A stretch of 64,000 nucleotides of DNA from Streptomyces omiyaensis (GCF_014650895.1 NZ_BMVV01000024.1:58562-122561), one strand, 5' to 3'; positions 33,232 through 42,061 are shown, counted from the stretch's first letter. Notes: generated by a model from the letters alone, not told the origin. Numbers and translations: made by a program.

Positions 33232-33436
33232 CGCCGCCCCTCCACCCGTGGCCTATGCCCACGGTATCGGGGCGCAGATTGGACGCGGATGCCGTTGCGG
33301 ATCAACAGAGCCTCGGGCTTCGGGACGGCCTGCTCACCGACACTGCACAGCTCGACGCCTGACCCCGCCCACACCCCTCCGCCCGGCCGCGCCCACCGCG
33401 CGGCCGGGCCCGCCCACCTGAAAGGCACACCCCACC

Positions 33437-33955
33437 GTGTCCGACTACCGCGACCTCATCGCCCGCGCCGAGCAGCGCATCGACCACGGCACCCGCGAGC
33501 GTTCCGCCGGGGCCGACGACAAGGCCCGCGCCATCGCCGGCGAAGCCGCCCGGCGCGGCCGCGGCGGCCCCAAGGCCATCGCCACCGAGCTCGGGGTCAG
33601 CGAGAAGACCGTCAGCCAGGCCATCTCCCGCGCCCGCAAAGCCGCTGCCCCGGACCGTTCGCTCCCGCACGACACCCTGGAGCGGCTCCTCAGCGCCGAG
33701 CTGCCCGGCCTTCCCCCGCTTCCGGCCTCGCACTGGCAGACCCTCGCCTACGTCCTCAACGGCACGGTCATCGACCTCACCTGGATCGAGAGCCCGCACC
33801 TGCTACTCGCGGGCGAGGTCGACGACCTCGACGACGAGTACGAGGGCGTCCCGGCCCTCGCCGCCGCCTGCCGGGCTCTCACCCGCGTCCAGGCCCTCGC
33901 CGTCATCGACGCCCTCCTGCGCGGCGACCTCGCCGCTCTGCCGACGAAGGACTGA
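33437..33955 (+). CDS. Helix-turn-helix DNA-binding protein
   Basis: 172 residues. GPKAIATELGVSEKTVSQAI (about residues 44-63) is a clear helix-turn-helix of sigma-region-4/LuxR style. A helical C-terminal half with an acidic VDDLDDEYEG stretch follows. GTG 33437. It precedes the 438-aa gene on the same strand and may regulate it. Confidence 0.7.
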   Translation: MSDYRDLIARAEQRIDHGTRERSAGADDKARAIAGEAARRGRGGPKAIATELGVSEKTVSQAISRARKAAAPDRSLPHDTLERLLSAELPGLPPLPASHWQTLAYVLNGTVIDLTWIESPHLLLAGEVDDLDDEYEGVPALAAACRALTRVQALAVIDALLRGDLAALPTKD

Positions 33956-33961
33956 CGCCAT

Positions 33962-34009
33962 GGATCTGCGGGCCGCCCGGCCCGCGGATCCCGCACGGCC
34001 CGCAGATCC
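33962..34009 (+). promoter_or_regulatory. Alternative-hairpin leader, possible attenuator
   Basis: Segment A, GGATCTGCGGGCC (33962-33974), pairs perfectly with A' at 33997-34009. It also pairs with 11 of 12 bases of a middle segment B, GGCCCGCGGATC (33979-33990). The two hairpins exclude each other, and the leader ends 25 bases before ATG 34035. This geometry resembles an attenuator or a terminator with readthrough. Confidence 0.55.
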
Positions 34010-34034
34010 GCGACCCATTCCGCAGGAGAAGACG

Positions 34035-35351
34035 ATGACCACCGTGCGCAGCACGCACTACCGGCTCAGGGCCCGTGACCGGCGCCCGACTGCCCCGGTC
34101 CGGGGTGTCGACCTCGTCCGTGACGGGGACACCTGGACGGTCCGCAGCTGCGGCCCCGCCGCACCCGCGCCCGCGGTCTTCGACGGGCAGGAGGCGGCCG
34201 TTGCCGCCTACGAGGAGCGGGTGCGGGCCGGGGCGGTCGTGGACGGGATGCCGGGCTGGACCCGCAGCGACGTCCCCGGCCTTCCGCTCGCCGGATACGG
34301 CTACACCAGCGCGGTCCGCATCGGGCCCGGCTGGCGGATGGTGCACGCCGAACGGTCCCTGGCCCTGGGCGGGCCCGGGCCCGCCCAGCTGGAGTTCGAC
34401 GCGCCGCCGCGCACGGTCGAGGAGGTCGTCGAGGCGGCCGCCGCCCAGGCCGCCGACCTCACGGTCCTGACGGGGCGCGAGGACTGGCTGAGCGCCGCCG
34501 CGAGCGCCTTCGGCGCCGAGCGGGAGGACTGGCTCCGGTCCGGCGCGGGGCTGCACCTGGTGCCGACCGCGGTGCGGGTGACCGCCGTGAGCCGGGTTTC
34601 CGGCCACACCCCGGCGGGCGACGACCACCGGATCGTCGTCGAGCGCGAGCTGCCCGAGGTGCCGCCGCCCACCCGGCAGGAGATCGAGGAGTACGCCGCC
34701 ACCGAAATCGACGCCGCCCACTACCCGGCCGCCGGCGAACCGCCCGTGCCGCACCTGCCCGTCCGCATCGGCCCCGAGCCGCTGCCCGGCCCGCACCTGC
34801 ACTTCCCCGGCCACCGGCGGCCCGACCCCGACCACCCGGAGCACACCCTGGGCGACGAGGCCGCCCTGTACGACGGCGCGCACCGCATCGCGTGGGTCCC
34901 GATCACCGCAGCCACCGCCGACGCCCTCGCCCGTGCCCAGCGGATCCTCGCCGCCGAACTCGCGCCGTGGACCGACACGATGCTCCGCGTCGAGGCCGCC
35001 GAGCGGCTGCGGCCCCACAGTCGCCAGACCCCGGCCGACCAGGCCGCCGCCCTCACCCGGGCCGTCGCCGGCCTGCTCCCCGACGCCGGCCGGGCACCGC
35101 TCCCGCCACTCCACCGCGCCTGGCGGCACGCCGACGACCACTTCACCCGCTGGCGGGACGTCATCCTCCAGCTCCTGCTCACCCGCTGGGCACCGGCCGA
35201 CTCCGCCGGCCGCGACCACCTGATCCGCTGGTCCCACCACGGCACCCGCGCCCACCTGCACACCACCAGCCGCATCCCCATGCAGGCCATCCACCGCGCC
35301 CTCGCCGCCCGACCGGGCCAGGGCACCCGCACCGAGACGACCGGGGAGTAG
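34035..35351 (+). CDS. Large uncharacterised plasmid protein
   Basis: 438 residues from ATG 34035, which has AGGAGA at six bases. The N-terminal part is beta-rich (THYRLRARDRRPTAPVRG, RIGPGWRMVHAERSLALGG). The C-terminal half is helical, with RIAWVPITAATADALARAQR and a late HHGTRAHLHTTSRIPMQAIH. No known domain was recognised. It is followed 5 bp later by the next gene and probably forms a two-gene unit with it. Confidence 0.72.
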   Translation: MTTVRSTHYRLRARDRRPTAPVRGVDLVRDGDTWTVRSCGPAAPAPAVFDGQEAAVAAYEERVRAGAVVDGMPGWTRSDVPGLPLAGYGYTSAVRIGPGWRMVHAERSLALGGPGPAQLEFDAPPRTVEEVVEAAAAQAADLTVLTGREDWLSAAASAFGAEREDWLRSGAGLHLVPTAVRVTAVSRVSGHTPAGDDHRIVVERELPEVPPPTRQEIEEYAATEIDAAHYPAAGEPPVPHLPVRIGPEPLPGPHLHFPGHRRPDPDHPEHTLGDEAALYDGAHRIAWVPITAATADALARAQRILAAELAPWTDTMLRVEAAERLRPHSRQTPADQAAALTRAVAGLLPDAGRAPLPPLHRAWRHADDHFTRWRDVILQLLLTRWAPADSAGRDHLIRWSHHGTRAHLHTTSRIPMQAIHRALAARPGQGTRTETTGE

Positions 35352-35356
35352 CCACC

Positions 35357-36358
35357 GTGCCCAAAGCGTCCGTGATTCCCGCCCGCCAGCTCCCCGAGAT
35401 CCGCGCCGAGCTCATGCAGTGGCTCCAGGACCCGGGCGAGCTCGGCGGGCCGGCCGTGTGGTCCCGCGGCTTCGACCCGGCCACCGCCGCCCAGGAACGG
35501 AAGGCCGCCGCCGACTGGGCGACGGCGCTGAAAATCTCCGAGCTGTTCTACGTGTCGGCGGACATGACCCGCCTCGCAGTGTCCGCCGGTATGGCGCTGC
35601 CCGCCTACCGGCTCCACCCCGAGGACCTGCCCGCCACCCACGGCCTGCTGCTGTGGGAGGAGGCCGTCACCGACGCCCACGACACCGGCGACCACGCCGG
35701 CGCCGCCATCGTCGCCGTCTCCTGGGCCGTGCGCGGCGGCGGCGTCCACGTCCGCGCCTGGGCGCACCGCGAGGAGTGGCTGACGGCGCTGGCCAAGGGC
35801 GACCCCGCGCTCGGCATCGTGGACATGACCCCGGCCGAGGTCCGGGCCGCGCGGCGGGACTACCCCTACCCGCTGGTCTGCATGTTCAGCGGCCGCCTGC
35901 CGTTCGCCCGGATCCCCGGCTGGCTCGCCGCCGCGCCCGCCGACACCAGCGACCTCAGCCTCGCCGAGGTCGAGGACCACTTCCGGTCCGCGACCCGCAT
36001 CGAGCAGGCCGAGCGGGCACTGCTGGTGACGTGGCTGCTGATGGGGCAGACCCTCGCCCGCGAGGACCGGGAGAACGCCCCGCGGTCGTCGGCCAGGCAC
36101 ATCGCCCGGATCGACCCCGCCCTGCTGACCGCCGTGCGCTACGTCCGGCTCCGCCACCAGTCCATCCCGCAGGCCACGGCCGGCGAGAGCGGCGGCCGTG
36201 GATTTCGGCACCGGTGGATCGTCCGCGGGCACTGGCGCAACCACTACTACCCCTCACGCCGGGACCACCGGCCGATCTGGATCGAGCAGCACCTCAAGGG
36301 CCCGGACGGGGCGCCGATCCTCGACCCGGAGAAGCTGGTCAACGTCCTGGGCCGATGA
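35357..36358 (+). CDS. Uncharacterised protein with WRNHYYPSRRDHRPIWI-type C-terminus
   Basis: 333 residues from GTG 35357. Helical N-terminus (IRAELMQWLQDPGELGGPAV). Beta-rich centre (GGGVHVRAWAHREEWLTAL). The end has FRHRWIVRGHWRNHYYPSRR then DHRPIWIEQHLKGPDG, a conserved aromatic-basic block that recurs in actinobacterial plasmid and phage proteins of unknown role. It lies downstream of the 438-aa gene. Confidence 0.7.
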   Translation: MPKASVIPARQLPEIRAELMQWLQDPGELGGPAVWSRGFDPATAAQERKAAADWATALKISELFYVSADMTRLAVSAGMALPAYRLHPEDLPATHGLLLWEEAVTDAHDTGDHAGAAIVAVSWAVRGGGVHVRAWAHREEWLTALAKGDPALGIVDMTPAEVRAARRDYPYPLVCMFSGRLPFARIPGWLAAAPADTSDLSLAEVEDHFRSATRIEQAERALLVTWLLMGQTLAREDRENAPRSSARHIARIDPALLTAVRYVRLRHQSIPQATAGESGGRGFRHRWIVRGHWRNHYYPSRRDHRPIWIEQHLKGPDGAPILDPEKLVNVLGR

Positions 36359-36414
36359 GTAGTCGCCGTGGGCGCGCCTCTGGCCTCCCGTGGGGAGCCG
36401 GGAGGGAGAGGGGC

Positions 36415-36448
36415 GGCCCCGCCCCTGCGGGCGACGCAGGGCGGGGCC
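36415..36448 (+). terminator. Terminator after the 34035-36358 pair
   Basis: Arms GGCCCCGCCCCTGC and GCAGGGCGGGGCC with one bulged base and a seven-base loop. From 36449 to 36676 I see no supported gene. Confidence 0.7.
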
Positions 36449-36676
36449 GGTGCGGTGCCGCATCCGGGGGATGATCCGCACTGCTCACACTGCCACCGGC
36501 TGGTGCGGTGCGCTAGAGACGTGCACGCACCAGCCCATGGCATATGCGTTCGGGGCTAGCGGCGCCCCGCGAGCCGCTGGTCCGTGTACGCCCCGCCCGT
36601 CACCGGACGGCGAGCACGGCGCGGGTGCACCTATCGGGCGACGCCACCCGACCACCGCGCAGGCGTTGGTCCGGGC

Positions 36677-37084
36677 ATGAAGAAGATCACCACCACCCTC
36701 GCCGGGGCCGCGCTCGCCGCCCTCGCCCTCGCCGGCACCGCGACCGCCTCCGCACCCTCGCCGACGCAGACCGCCCACGTCTGGCTCACCGTCACCCGCA
36801 CCACCACCGACGGCATCTCCACCACCGGCAACATCTGGCTCGACTGCCCCGGCCGGGAAGGCACCGGCCGCCCCCACCGCGCATCCGCCTGCACCGACCT
36901 CGACGCCGCCGACGGAGACTTCGACCGGCTCCCCGGCCGCGAGCACGCCCTCTGCTCCAACGACACCATCGCAGTCACCGCGACCGCCCGCGGCACCGCC
37001 GCGGGCCACACGGTCCACTGGGAGCAGACGTACGAATCCGACTGCCACCTCACCCTCGCCACCGGCGACCTCTTCGCCTTCTAG
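36677..37084 (+). CDS. Secreted subtilisin-inhibitor-like (SSI family) protein
   Basis: 135 residues. A Sec signal peptide (KKITTTLAGAALAALALAGT, cleaved near ATASA) is followed by the SSI pattern of four Cys: LDCPGREG, ACTDLDAADGDFDRL, HALCSND and SDCHL, ending TGDLFAF like the SSI xVFAF end. The reactive-site segment, normally C-P-M-V-Y-D-P, aligns with CSNDTIA, so P1 Met or Lys is replaced by Asn. It is about the usual length but probably has changed or lost protease specificity. No ribosome binding site of note. Confidence 0.75.
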   Translation: MKKITTTLAGAALAALALAGTATASAPSPTQTAHVWLTVTRTTTDGISTTGNIWLDCPGREGTGRPHRASACTDLDAADGDFDRLPGREHALCSNDTIAVTATARGTAAGHTVHWEQTYESDCHLTLATGDLFAF

Positions 37085-37331
37085 CCCCGGCCCGCGCCCC
37101 GGCCGGCCACCCGCGGTCCCCGCAGCCGCCGCTCCCACGCGTACGCTCCAGACGGGACGGCGAGAGCTGCCGACTGGTCAAGGACGCGCTCGAACCCCCG
37201 CCGTCCCGCCCGACCCCCCGCCTCCCGTGCGGGGGGTCAGTCATGTCCGGGCCGCTCTCGGTCACTCGTCCGCGCGGCCCCCGTCCGCGTCGCCGCCCCG
37301 CTCCATCGCCGTCTGCGAGAGCGTGGGGTCC

Positions 37332-37904
37332 ATGATCCGCCGCACCACCGTCGTCCTCGCCCTGACCGCCGCACTCACCACCGGCTGCGTCGCCGTCCCC
37401 CACTCCCCCGCGCCGCCCCCACCGGCAGACCGGCCCGCCGCCCTCGCGCCCGCAGACGACCAGCCCCCGTCACCGCTGCCCACCGGCCCCGTCCTCACCC
37501 CGGCCCCCGCGCGCGAGGAACTCGCCTCCGTCACCGGCGACAAGGCCTCCTCGTCGCCGACGACGACATCCCGACCGTCTCGCACCACCGCAACGCCCTC
37601 CGCCCCGCCCACGGCCCAATCCGTCCGACCCTCACCCCGCCGGACACACTCCTGGTCCCGAGCCGCCGAGAAGCCCATGCCCCGGGCCAAGCCGAAGACC
37701 ATCACCAAGCCGATGGCGAAGGCGAAGGTCGGAAGCACGGTCCCAGCCAGGAAGGCGACGGCGCCGAAGCCGGCGGCACCGCACCGCCAGCAGCAACCGA
37801 CCGGCGCCCAGACGCCGTCGATGCGCGAGCTCTGCGCCGCCGCGCACGACATCCAGGCTCCGATGGGCGCCGCCGACCTCTGCCGGACCACCTACGGCCG
37901 CTGA
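37332..37904 (+). CDS. Lipoprotein with proline/lysine-rich body
   Basis: 190 residues. The signal MIRRTTVVLALTAALTTGC has a lipobox ending TTGC, so Cys19 would be lipidated. The mature part is disordered, Pro/Ala/Thr-rich, then Lys-rich (AKPKTITKPMAKAKVG), and ends in a short two-Cys domain (MRELCAAAHDIQAPMG then DLCRTTYGR). ATG 37332. Likely anchored outside the membrane, perhaps wall-associated. A degraded second copy lies at 39965-40320. Confidence 0.72.
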   Translation: MIRRTTVVLALTAALTTGCVAVPHSPAPPPPADRPAALAPADDQPPSPLPTGPVLTPAPAREELASVTGDKASSSPTTTSRPSRTTATPSAPPTAQSVRPSPRRTHSWSRAAEKPMPRAKPKTITKPMAKAKVGSTVPARKATAPKPAAPHRQQQPTGAQTPSMRELCAAAHDIQAPMGAADLCRTTYGR

Positions 37905-37927
37905 CCGAGGGCGAGCCACGGGAACGG

Positions 37928-37960
37928 GAAGAGCCCCGGGACAGCGTCCCGGGGCTCTTC
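37928..37960. terminator. Bidirectional terminator
   Basis: Perfect 15-bp arms (GAAGAGCCCCGGGAC) with an AGC loop, between the convergent genes ending at 37904 and 37975. Confidence 0.9.
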
Positions 37961-37974
37961 ACCGCTGCGGCAGA

Positions 37975-38223
37975 TCAGCGACCGACGTGCTTGTTCAGCC
38001 ACTTCACCGTGGCCGCGAAGACCCCCACGCCGGCGGCCACGGCGGCGTAGGGGGTCTGCCACTCCAGGTAAGTCGCACCCCCCGCGGCGAACCCCGAGGC
38101 CGTCGCCCCCAGGAGGACGGTCGCGGTACGCAGGGAGACCAGCGGTCCCGGGCCACCCTCATTCGAGCCCCCGCCGGACTCCGGGCCGGAGGAGGGGGTA
38201 CCGTCGTACATGGACCCGCTCAT
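37975..38223 (-). CDS. Small two-helix membrane protein, 82 residues
   Basis: A 25-residue Gly/Ser-rich N-terminus is followed by two hydrophobic helices (SLRTATVLLGATASGFAAGG and YAAVAAGVGVFAATVKWL) and a short basic end, NKHVGR. GAGGA precedes ATG 38223. Its layout parallels the 43-aa gene at 18093. Function unknown. Confidence 0.75.
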   Translation of the reverse strand: MSGSMYDGTPSSGPESGGGSNEGGPGPLVSLRTATVLLGATASGFAAGGATYLEWQTPYAAVAAGVGVFAATVKWLNKHVGR

Positions 38224-38798
38224 GGCGATTCCTCACTTTCGAAATTAGGAATTGACCAGGTCCCGGACGAACCCCTTGCTGCCCCACGCCATCGGAAGCT
38301 TCGGCGCAGCAGTGGGGTTCGCCGCCTTTCGGGACCCAACGGGAATGACGATAATGCATCTGAGGCCCCCTCCGAGAACGAGCGCAAGCCGCGAAGATGC
38401 AGGTCAGTGGTCAATTCCGGTAGAGAAAGAAGGTAGGCCCACCACCTGCACAGGAAGAGTGGGCCAGGAACTCAAGTCGCTGAGCAGCAGTAATTAAAGT
38501 TGGCCTTTACTCAATTGAACGATGGCCAACCTTTTCCACCAGGAAGCCCTACCAGTTTTTTTGATGACTGGAGCTCCGGAAAAAATTTTCAGGAGGGCGA
38601 CGAGAACCCTCCGCGGCTGGCCGGCGGGGCAGGTGGTCCGGCCCGGCGGCCTCGACGGGAAGGCGTGCGGCGTTTCGTGCCCAGGTCGTGCCGAAGGCCA
38701 TCGACTCGCAGTACACCTGTCCGACGGTCGGCTCACTCGGGCGTGTGGTCTGTGCGGCGAGGGCGTCTCCGGGGTGGGCGCCGGGCGGTTGGCTGATC
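38224..38798. other. Low-GC intergenic region without a supported gene
   Basis: The first 350 bases are clearly lower in GC than the flanks. A dyad AAAGTTGGCC / GGCCAACCTT (9 of 10, around 38497-38533) and the runs GTTTTTTT and GGAAAAAATTTT near 38556-38591 stand out. Several short frames cross it but their codon use is poor. It may be foreign DNA or decayed genes. Confidence 0.45.
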
Positions 38799-39257
38799 AT
38801 GAAACGACTGTGGAACTCCGCGGCGACCGCTGCGCTCTCCCTGCTCCTGGTGGCGGCCGGTGCCGCACCGGCCCCGGCGACGTCGTCGTACGAGTACGAC
38901 CGTCAGGCCGATTGCCGTGTCGGTAAGCGGGGGCCGGGCCGGTGCATGCCGGGCATCGTGGTCAAGCACTGGCACGAGAAGGGGGCGACGAAGCGCGGCG
39001 TCGGCTGGGTGTACGCCTCGACGGAGATGACCGGGCAGCGCAGGACGTACGAGGCCCGGTGGCTGTACCAGCGACCCGGCGGCCGCCTGACGGCCGCGAC
39101 CGGCTGGAAGAAGGCGAAGGCCCTCGACTCCGACGCGACCTTCGTCGAGGCCTCCTGGGGGCGGGATGGCCGGACCGGTCCGCAGTACCCGGCGAACACG
39201 AAGGTCTGCATCGAGTTCCGCGGGGTCGGCGATCGGCTCTGCGTGCGACTGCGGTGA
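38799..39257 (+). CDS. Secreted protein of unknown function
   Basis: 152 residues from ATG 38799 with a Sec signal (KRLWNSAATAALSLLLVAAG then AAPAPATS). The mature part has four Cys (ADCRVGKR, GRCMPG, VCIEFRG, RLCVRLR), probably two disulfides, and a beta-rich sequence (GVGWVYASTEMTGQ). No enzyme motif. No clear ribosome binding site. Confidence 0.68.
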   Translation: MKRLWNSAATAALSLLLVAAGAAPAPATSSYEYDRQADCRVGKRGPGRCMPGIVVKHWHEKGATKRGVGWVYASTEMTGQRRTYEARWLYQRPGGRLTAATGWKKAKALDSDATFVEASWGRDGRTGPQYPANTKVCIEFRGVGDRLCVRLR

Positions 39258-39490
39258 CGACAGACCCCCTGCGGGGCGGCCCCTGACGCTCGGCGCCGGG
39301 GCCGTCCCGCAGAACGCCCACCGCCGGCATACGCCCGAACGGCACCTCGCACACCCGGTTGTCGGCCGGTCGTTGAGCAGGGCGTGGATCCCTTGCCGAA
39401 AACCGCGGCGCCGGGCGTCGTCACGAAGGCCGTCGATCCCCCCGACCGGTCACGCAAGAGCCAACGAACCAGTGGGTGAAATGGGTACGG

Positions 39491-39901
39491 TCAGCATCTG
39501 CGATGCCACCACGCCAGCCCCGGGTCTTCCGTCGGCTCGTGATGCGTTCGCCCGAGGAGCACCGCATCCAGGCGCTCGACCTGCACCCGGAGTTCGCCGG
39601 CGGCCCTTGGCGGGAGCATGAACAGAGCGTCTTGCAGCTTGTCCCGGGCCCAATCCTCACCACAGCAGAGGCAGGTGAACTCCGCCTCCCATTGCCTCCA
39701 CCGGCGCCTCGTGCCGTGGACGCGCACGGACCACACGCTCAGCGCCACCGCCACGATGCCCGGACACAACCGCTCCCGTTCGAGCGCACGGACAGCGGCA
39801 TTCGCCGCTCCCGACAGACCCGGGACATCTCGATACCGTATCCAGTGGCTGCCCCGCCCGCGTTCCCGTGGCCGAAGCGCAGCTGGTGTTCTACGAGGCA
39901 C
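39491..39901 (-). CDS. Uncertain protein with CLCCG motif
   Basis: Up to 136 residues. The C-terminal part (TRRRWRQWEAEFTCLCCGED onward, ending GLAWWHRRC) reads like a real globular segment, while the first 60 residues are Arg-rich and doubtful. It resembles the Trp/Cys-rich gene at 32668. It may be a truncated copy. Start uncertain. Confidence 0.4.
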   Translation of the reverse strand: MPRRTPAALRPRERGRGSHWIRYRDVPGLSGAANAAVRALERERLCPGIVAVALSVWSVRVHGTRRRWRQWEAEFTCLCCGEDWARDKLQDALFMLPPRAAGELRVQVERLDAVLLGRTHHEPTEDPGLAWWHRRC

Positions 39902-39964
39902 GGCCCCTTCGGATGCAAGTCATGAACGGCATCCTCCCACAGCCCAAGATCGGCCGGACAGAAC

Positions 39965-40320
39965 CTAGCCCCGGCCCGCGCCCCGGCCGGCGGCCGCGGC
40001 CCTCGTAGCCGCCGAGGCGGAAACCTCCCCACCCCCGCCCGCACCCCGCCGACCGGCCCGCACCACTCCGGCACCGCCGTCCGCTGCCCCGGCACCGCCG
40101 TCCGCCGCCCCGGAACCCCGCGCCGCCGACAAGCCCGCGCCGACGACCGACCACCGCCCCCTTCCCCGCCGCGCCCTCCCAGGCCCCCGCCTGGGAGGAA
40201 CTCGCCGCCACCGAGAGAGCTCTCCTCTCCCCCGCCCCGCCGGCCCGCCCGCCCCGGACCTCCCCGTCGTCGAGCCCTGGGGGCATCGCCGTTCCCTGGC
40301 CGGACGCCACCGGCCCGTAG
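39965..40320 (+). pseudogene. Degraded copy of the lipoprotein region
   Basis: The 27-bp stretch starting CTAGCCCCGGCCCGCGCCCC at 39965 also occurs at 37081, upstream of the lipoprotein gene. Downstream, one frame contains HPADRPAPLRHRR and QAPAWEELAATERALLS, recalling PPADRPAALAP and PAPAREELASV of the lipoprotein, and ends at TAG 40318. There is no start codon or signal peptide and the frame has an early stop (40006). A 21-bp tandem repeat (20 of 21 matches) is at 40068-40109. I read this as a decayed duplicate. Confidence 0.55.
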
Positions 40321-40353
40321 GACACTGGCCCCACGTCCACCGAGGAGGCCACC

Positions 40354-40650
40354 GTGACAGCACAGCCCGAACACCCCACCCCCGCCACGTTGCCCCCCAT
40401 GCGCACCATCGGCGAGATCCGCGCCGCCCTGCGTGTCTTCGGCTTCCCCGGCGACCTGGACGCCTTCGAGCGCGAACTCGCCGCCGCCCGCCTCGACGAC
40501 GACCTCGACCCCGTCCGCGAGATCGCCCAGGCCTACCGCCGCCGCGTCCAGCTGCGCACCGACCCCGCCGCCATGGCCGAGCTCAGCCGACCCGCCGCCG
40601 ACGTCCAGGACGAGCTCCGCCGCAAGATCGCCGAGGCCGCCGCACAGTGA
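40354..40650 (+). CDS. Antitoxin of a RelE/ParE-type module
   Basis: 98 residues, helical and acidic in the middle (MRTIGEIRAALRVFGFPGDL, FERELAAARLDDDLDPVREI). GTG 40354 is preceded by CGAGGAGG. The stop overlaps the toxin start (GTGA, 40647-40650). It is named by position and composition, not by a known sequence family. Confidence 0.7.
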   Translation: MTAQPEHPTPATLPPMRTIGEIRAALRVFGFPGDLDAFERELAAARLDDDLDPVREIAQAYRRRVQLRTDPAAMAELSRPAADVQDELRRKIAEAAAQ

Positions 40651-40922
40651 CCCTGCACGTCTTCTTGAGCGATGCCGCGGAGAAGGCCGTCGCCGACCTC
40701 GACCGGCCCGAGCGGGCCGCCGTCGAGACCGTCCGCCGACAGCTCGAAACCGAACCGCTGCCCCCGCGAGCCCGGTCCATCCCCGACACCGACCCCCACA
40801 CCCGCACCTACGCCATCGACCTCCTCCCCCATGAGACCGGCGGCCGCGGAATCACCCTCGTCCTCCGCATCACCGACGGCCTGCCCGCGTACCTGATCTC
40901 CTGGGTCATCGCCGGGCCCTGA
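40647..40922 (+). CDS. RelE/ParE-like toxin
   Basis: 91 residues. The pattern is typical: FLSDAAEKAVADLDRPERAA opens with the two helices, then a central SIPDTDPHTRTYAIDLLP and a C-terminal beta pair GITLVLRITDGLPAYLISWV. Such toxins cut mRNA at the ribosome or poison gyrase. Coupled to the preceding antitoxin gene. Helps maintain the plasmid by post-segregational killing. Confidence 0.75.
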   Translation: MTLHVFLSDAAEKAVADLDRPERAAVETVRRQLETEPLPPRARSIPDTDPHTRTYAIDLLPHETGGRGITLVLRITDGLPAYLISWVIAGP

Positions 40923-40983
40923 TCCGTCGGGGAGTTCGGGAGTCACCAGGATCAGATGGCCGAGCTGAATGGTCACGAGAACG

Positions 40984-41023
40984 ACCACAGGAACTCACCT
41001 CTTAAGAGGTGAGTTCCTGTGGT
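40984..41023. repeat. Perfect 40-bp palindrome
   Basis: ACCACAGGAACTCACCTCTT (40984-41003) is followed with no spacer by its exact complement (41004-41023). It lies between the toxin stop (40922) and the minus-strand stop at 41117. No loop is present, so it can form a cruciform or a very stable terminator. Perfect spacerless palindromes of this size are rare and unstable. Confidence 0.9.
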
Positions 41024-41116
41024 GACTGGCGCTCTCCCTCCAGGAGGCTCGCTGTCCGATCTCCGTGGAGGTGACGAGTGGACTGTTACGGCTGAGCGTG
41101 CCGGTTATCGGAGCCG

Positions 41117-41866
41117 TTACGGATGTGGGTGAAGATTTCGAGCTGCCTGGATGCCGCGGAGGGCGGCGCGGAGCCGGAGTCCGTCCTCGGTGTCGGGGAT
41201 CTTGACCCGCTCGGGGTCCACGGAGGCGAGCGCGGCGAGGGCATCGCCTGGATCGTGGCCGCGCAGATGTGTGGCCTGCACGCGGTACAGCGCCCGGTAG
41301 AGGGTCTGTGAGATGTCCAGGCAGGCGGCGGAGGCTACGAACGGGTCCATTGCGGCGGTGAGCTCCTGCACCGCCGATGGCCGACGGGATTGCCGGCGGC
41401 GGTACGCCTTCTGGCGGCACGCGGCGTTGCAGTACGCAGAATCCGCACGTCCAGCCGTCACGGGTTCGCCGCAGGCGCCGCAGGGGAGGCCGGATCCGCG
41501 CCCGCCGTTACGTGTGCGCGTGAGGGATGTCCGGCACGCCCGCGAGCACGTCACCCCCCGCATCAGCGCTTCGGCCCCGCGCACTACGAGCATGCCGCAG
41601 CCCGCGGCGCACGCCTGCGGAGGAAGGGCCGCGCCCCGGCCGGCCAGGCCGCGCCACTCGATGGACTGCGTCTGCCGAGTGGACACCGCCCGGGTCAGAC
41701 CCGTGTCCGGATCCGGGCGCCCCCGCTGATAGCAGGACTCGCAGATCAGGAAACGGGCGGGCTCACGCCGGGCCTTCCTCCAGATGCCGTCGACGAGGTA
41801 CGCCGTGCCGCCGAGGAGGCCGGTATCGCACATCGCGCAGAGCCGAGAACCTTCACGTGTATCCAT
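41117..41866 (-). CDS. Cys-rich zinc-finger protein
   Basis: 249 residues. At least six Cys pairs: RLCAMCDTG, LICESCYQRG, ACAAGCGM, VTCSRACRTS, LPCGACGEP and YCNAACRQKAYRRRQ. The YCNAACRQKAYRRR motif is the CGNR/FmdB-like plasmid zinc knuckle with a basic helix after it, suggesting DNA binding. A helical C-terminal part follows. GGAGG is four bases before ATG 41866. Function unknown. Confidence 0.72.
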   Translation of the reverse strand: MDTREGSRLCAMCDTGLLGGTAYLVDGIWRKARREPARFLICESCYQRGRPDPDTGLTRAVSTRQTQSIEWRGLAGRGAALPPQACAAGCGMLVVRGAEALMRGVTCSRACRTSLTRTRNGGRGSGLPCGACGEPVTAGRADSAYCNAACRQKAYRRRQSRRPSAVQELTAAMDPFVASAACLDISQTLYRALYRVQATHLRGHDPGDALAALASVDPERVKIPDTEDGLRLRAALRGIQAARNLHPHP

Positions 41867-42061
41867 AACGCCTCCAACGACCAGCACGCGCAGTCGTAAC
41901 GACCTGTTCGCCGGAGGGCGATCACCACGGTCGACGGGACACTCACGGCAAGTTCGAGGCCACCCACTCGAAGGGGTCAGCGCATGGCACGCGGGTTATC
42001 TGGCCAGACTGACCACTCCAAGGCGGCGCCTCCGGCATCCCTCCACCGAGGCCGAGGTGCA

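Noticed and set aside
36368..36559. 63-codon frame ending in a Cys/His-rich stretch (DDPHCSHCHRLVRCARD)
   Set aside because: Codon third positions in the Cys-rich part are poor for this genome and it overlaps the terminator region; possible zinc motif is probably chance.
38500..38796. Frame starting MAFTQLNDGQPFPPGSPTSF in the low-GC region
   Set aside because: Begins with TTG, lacks a ribosome binding site, and the second half is Arg-rich out-of-frame sequence; no family.
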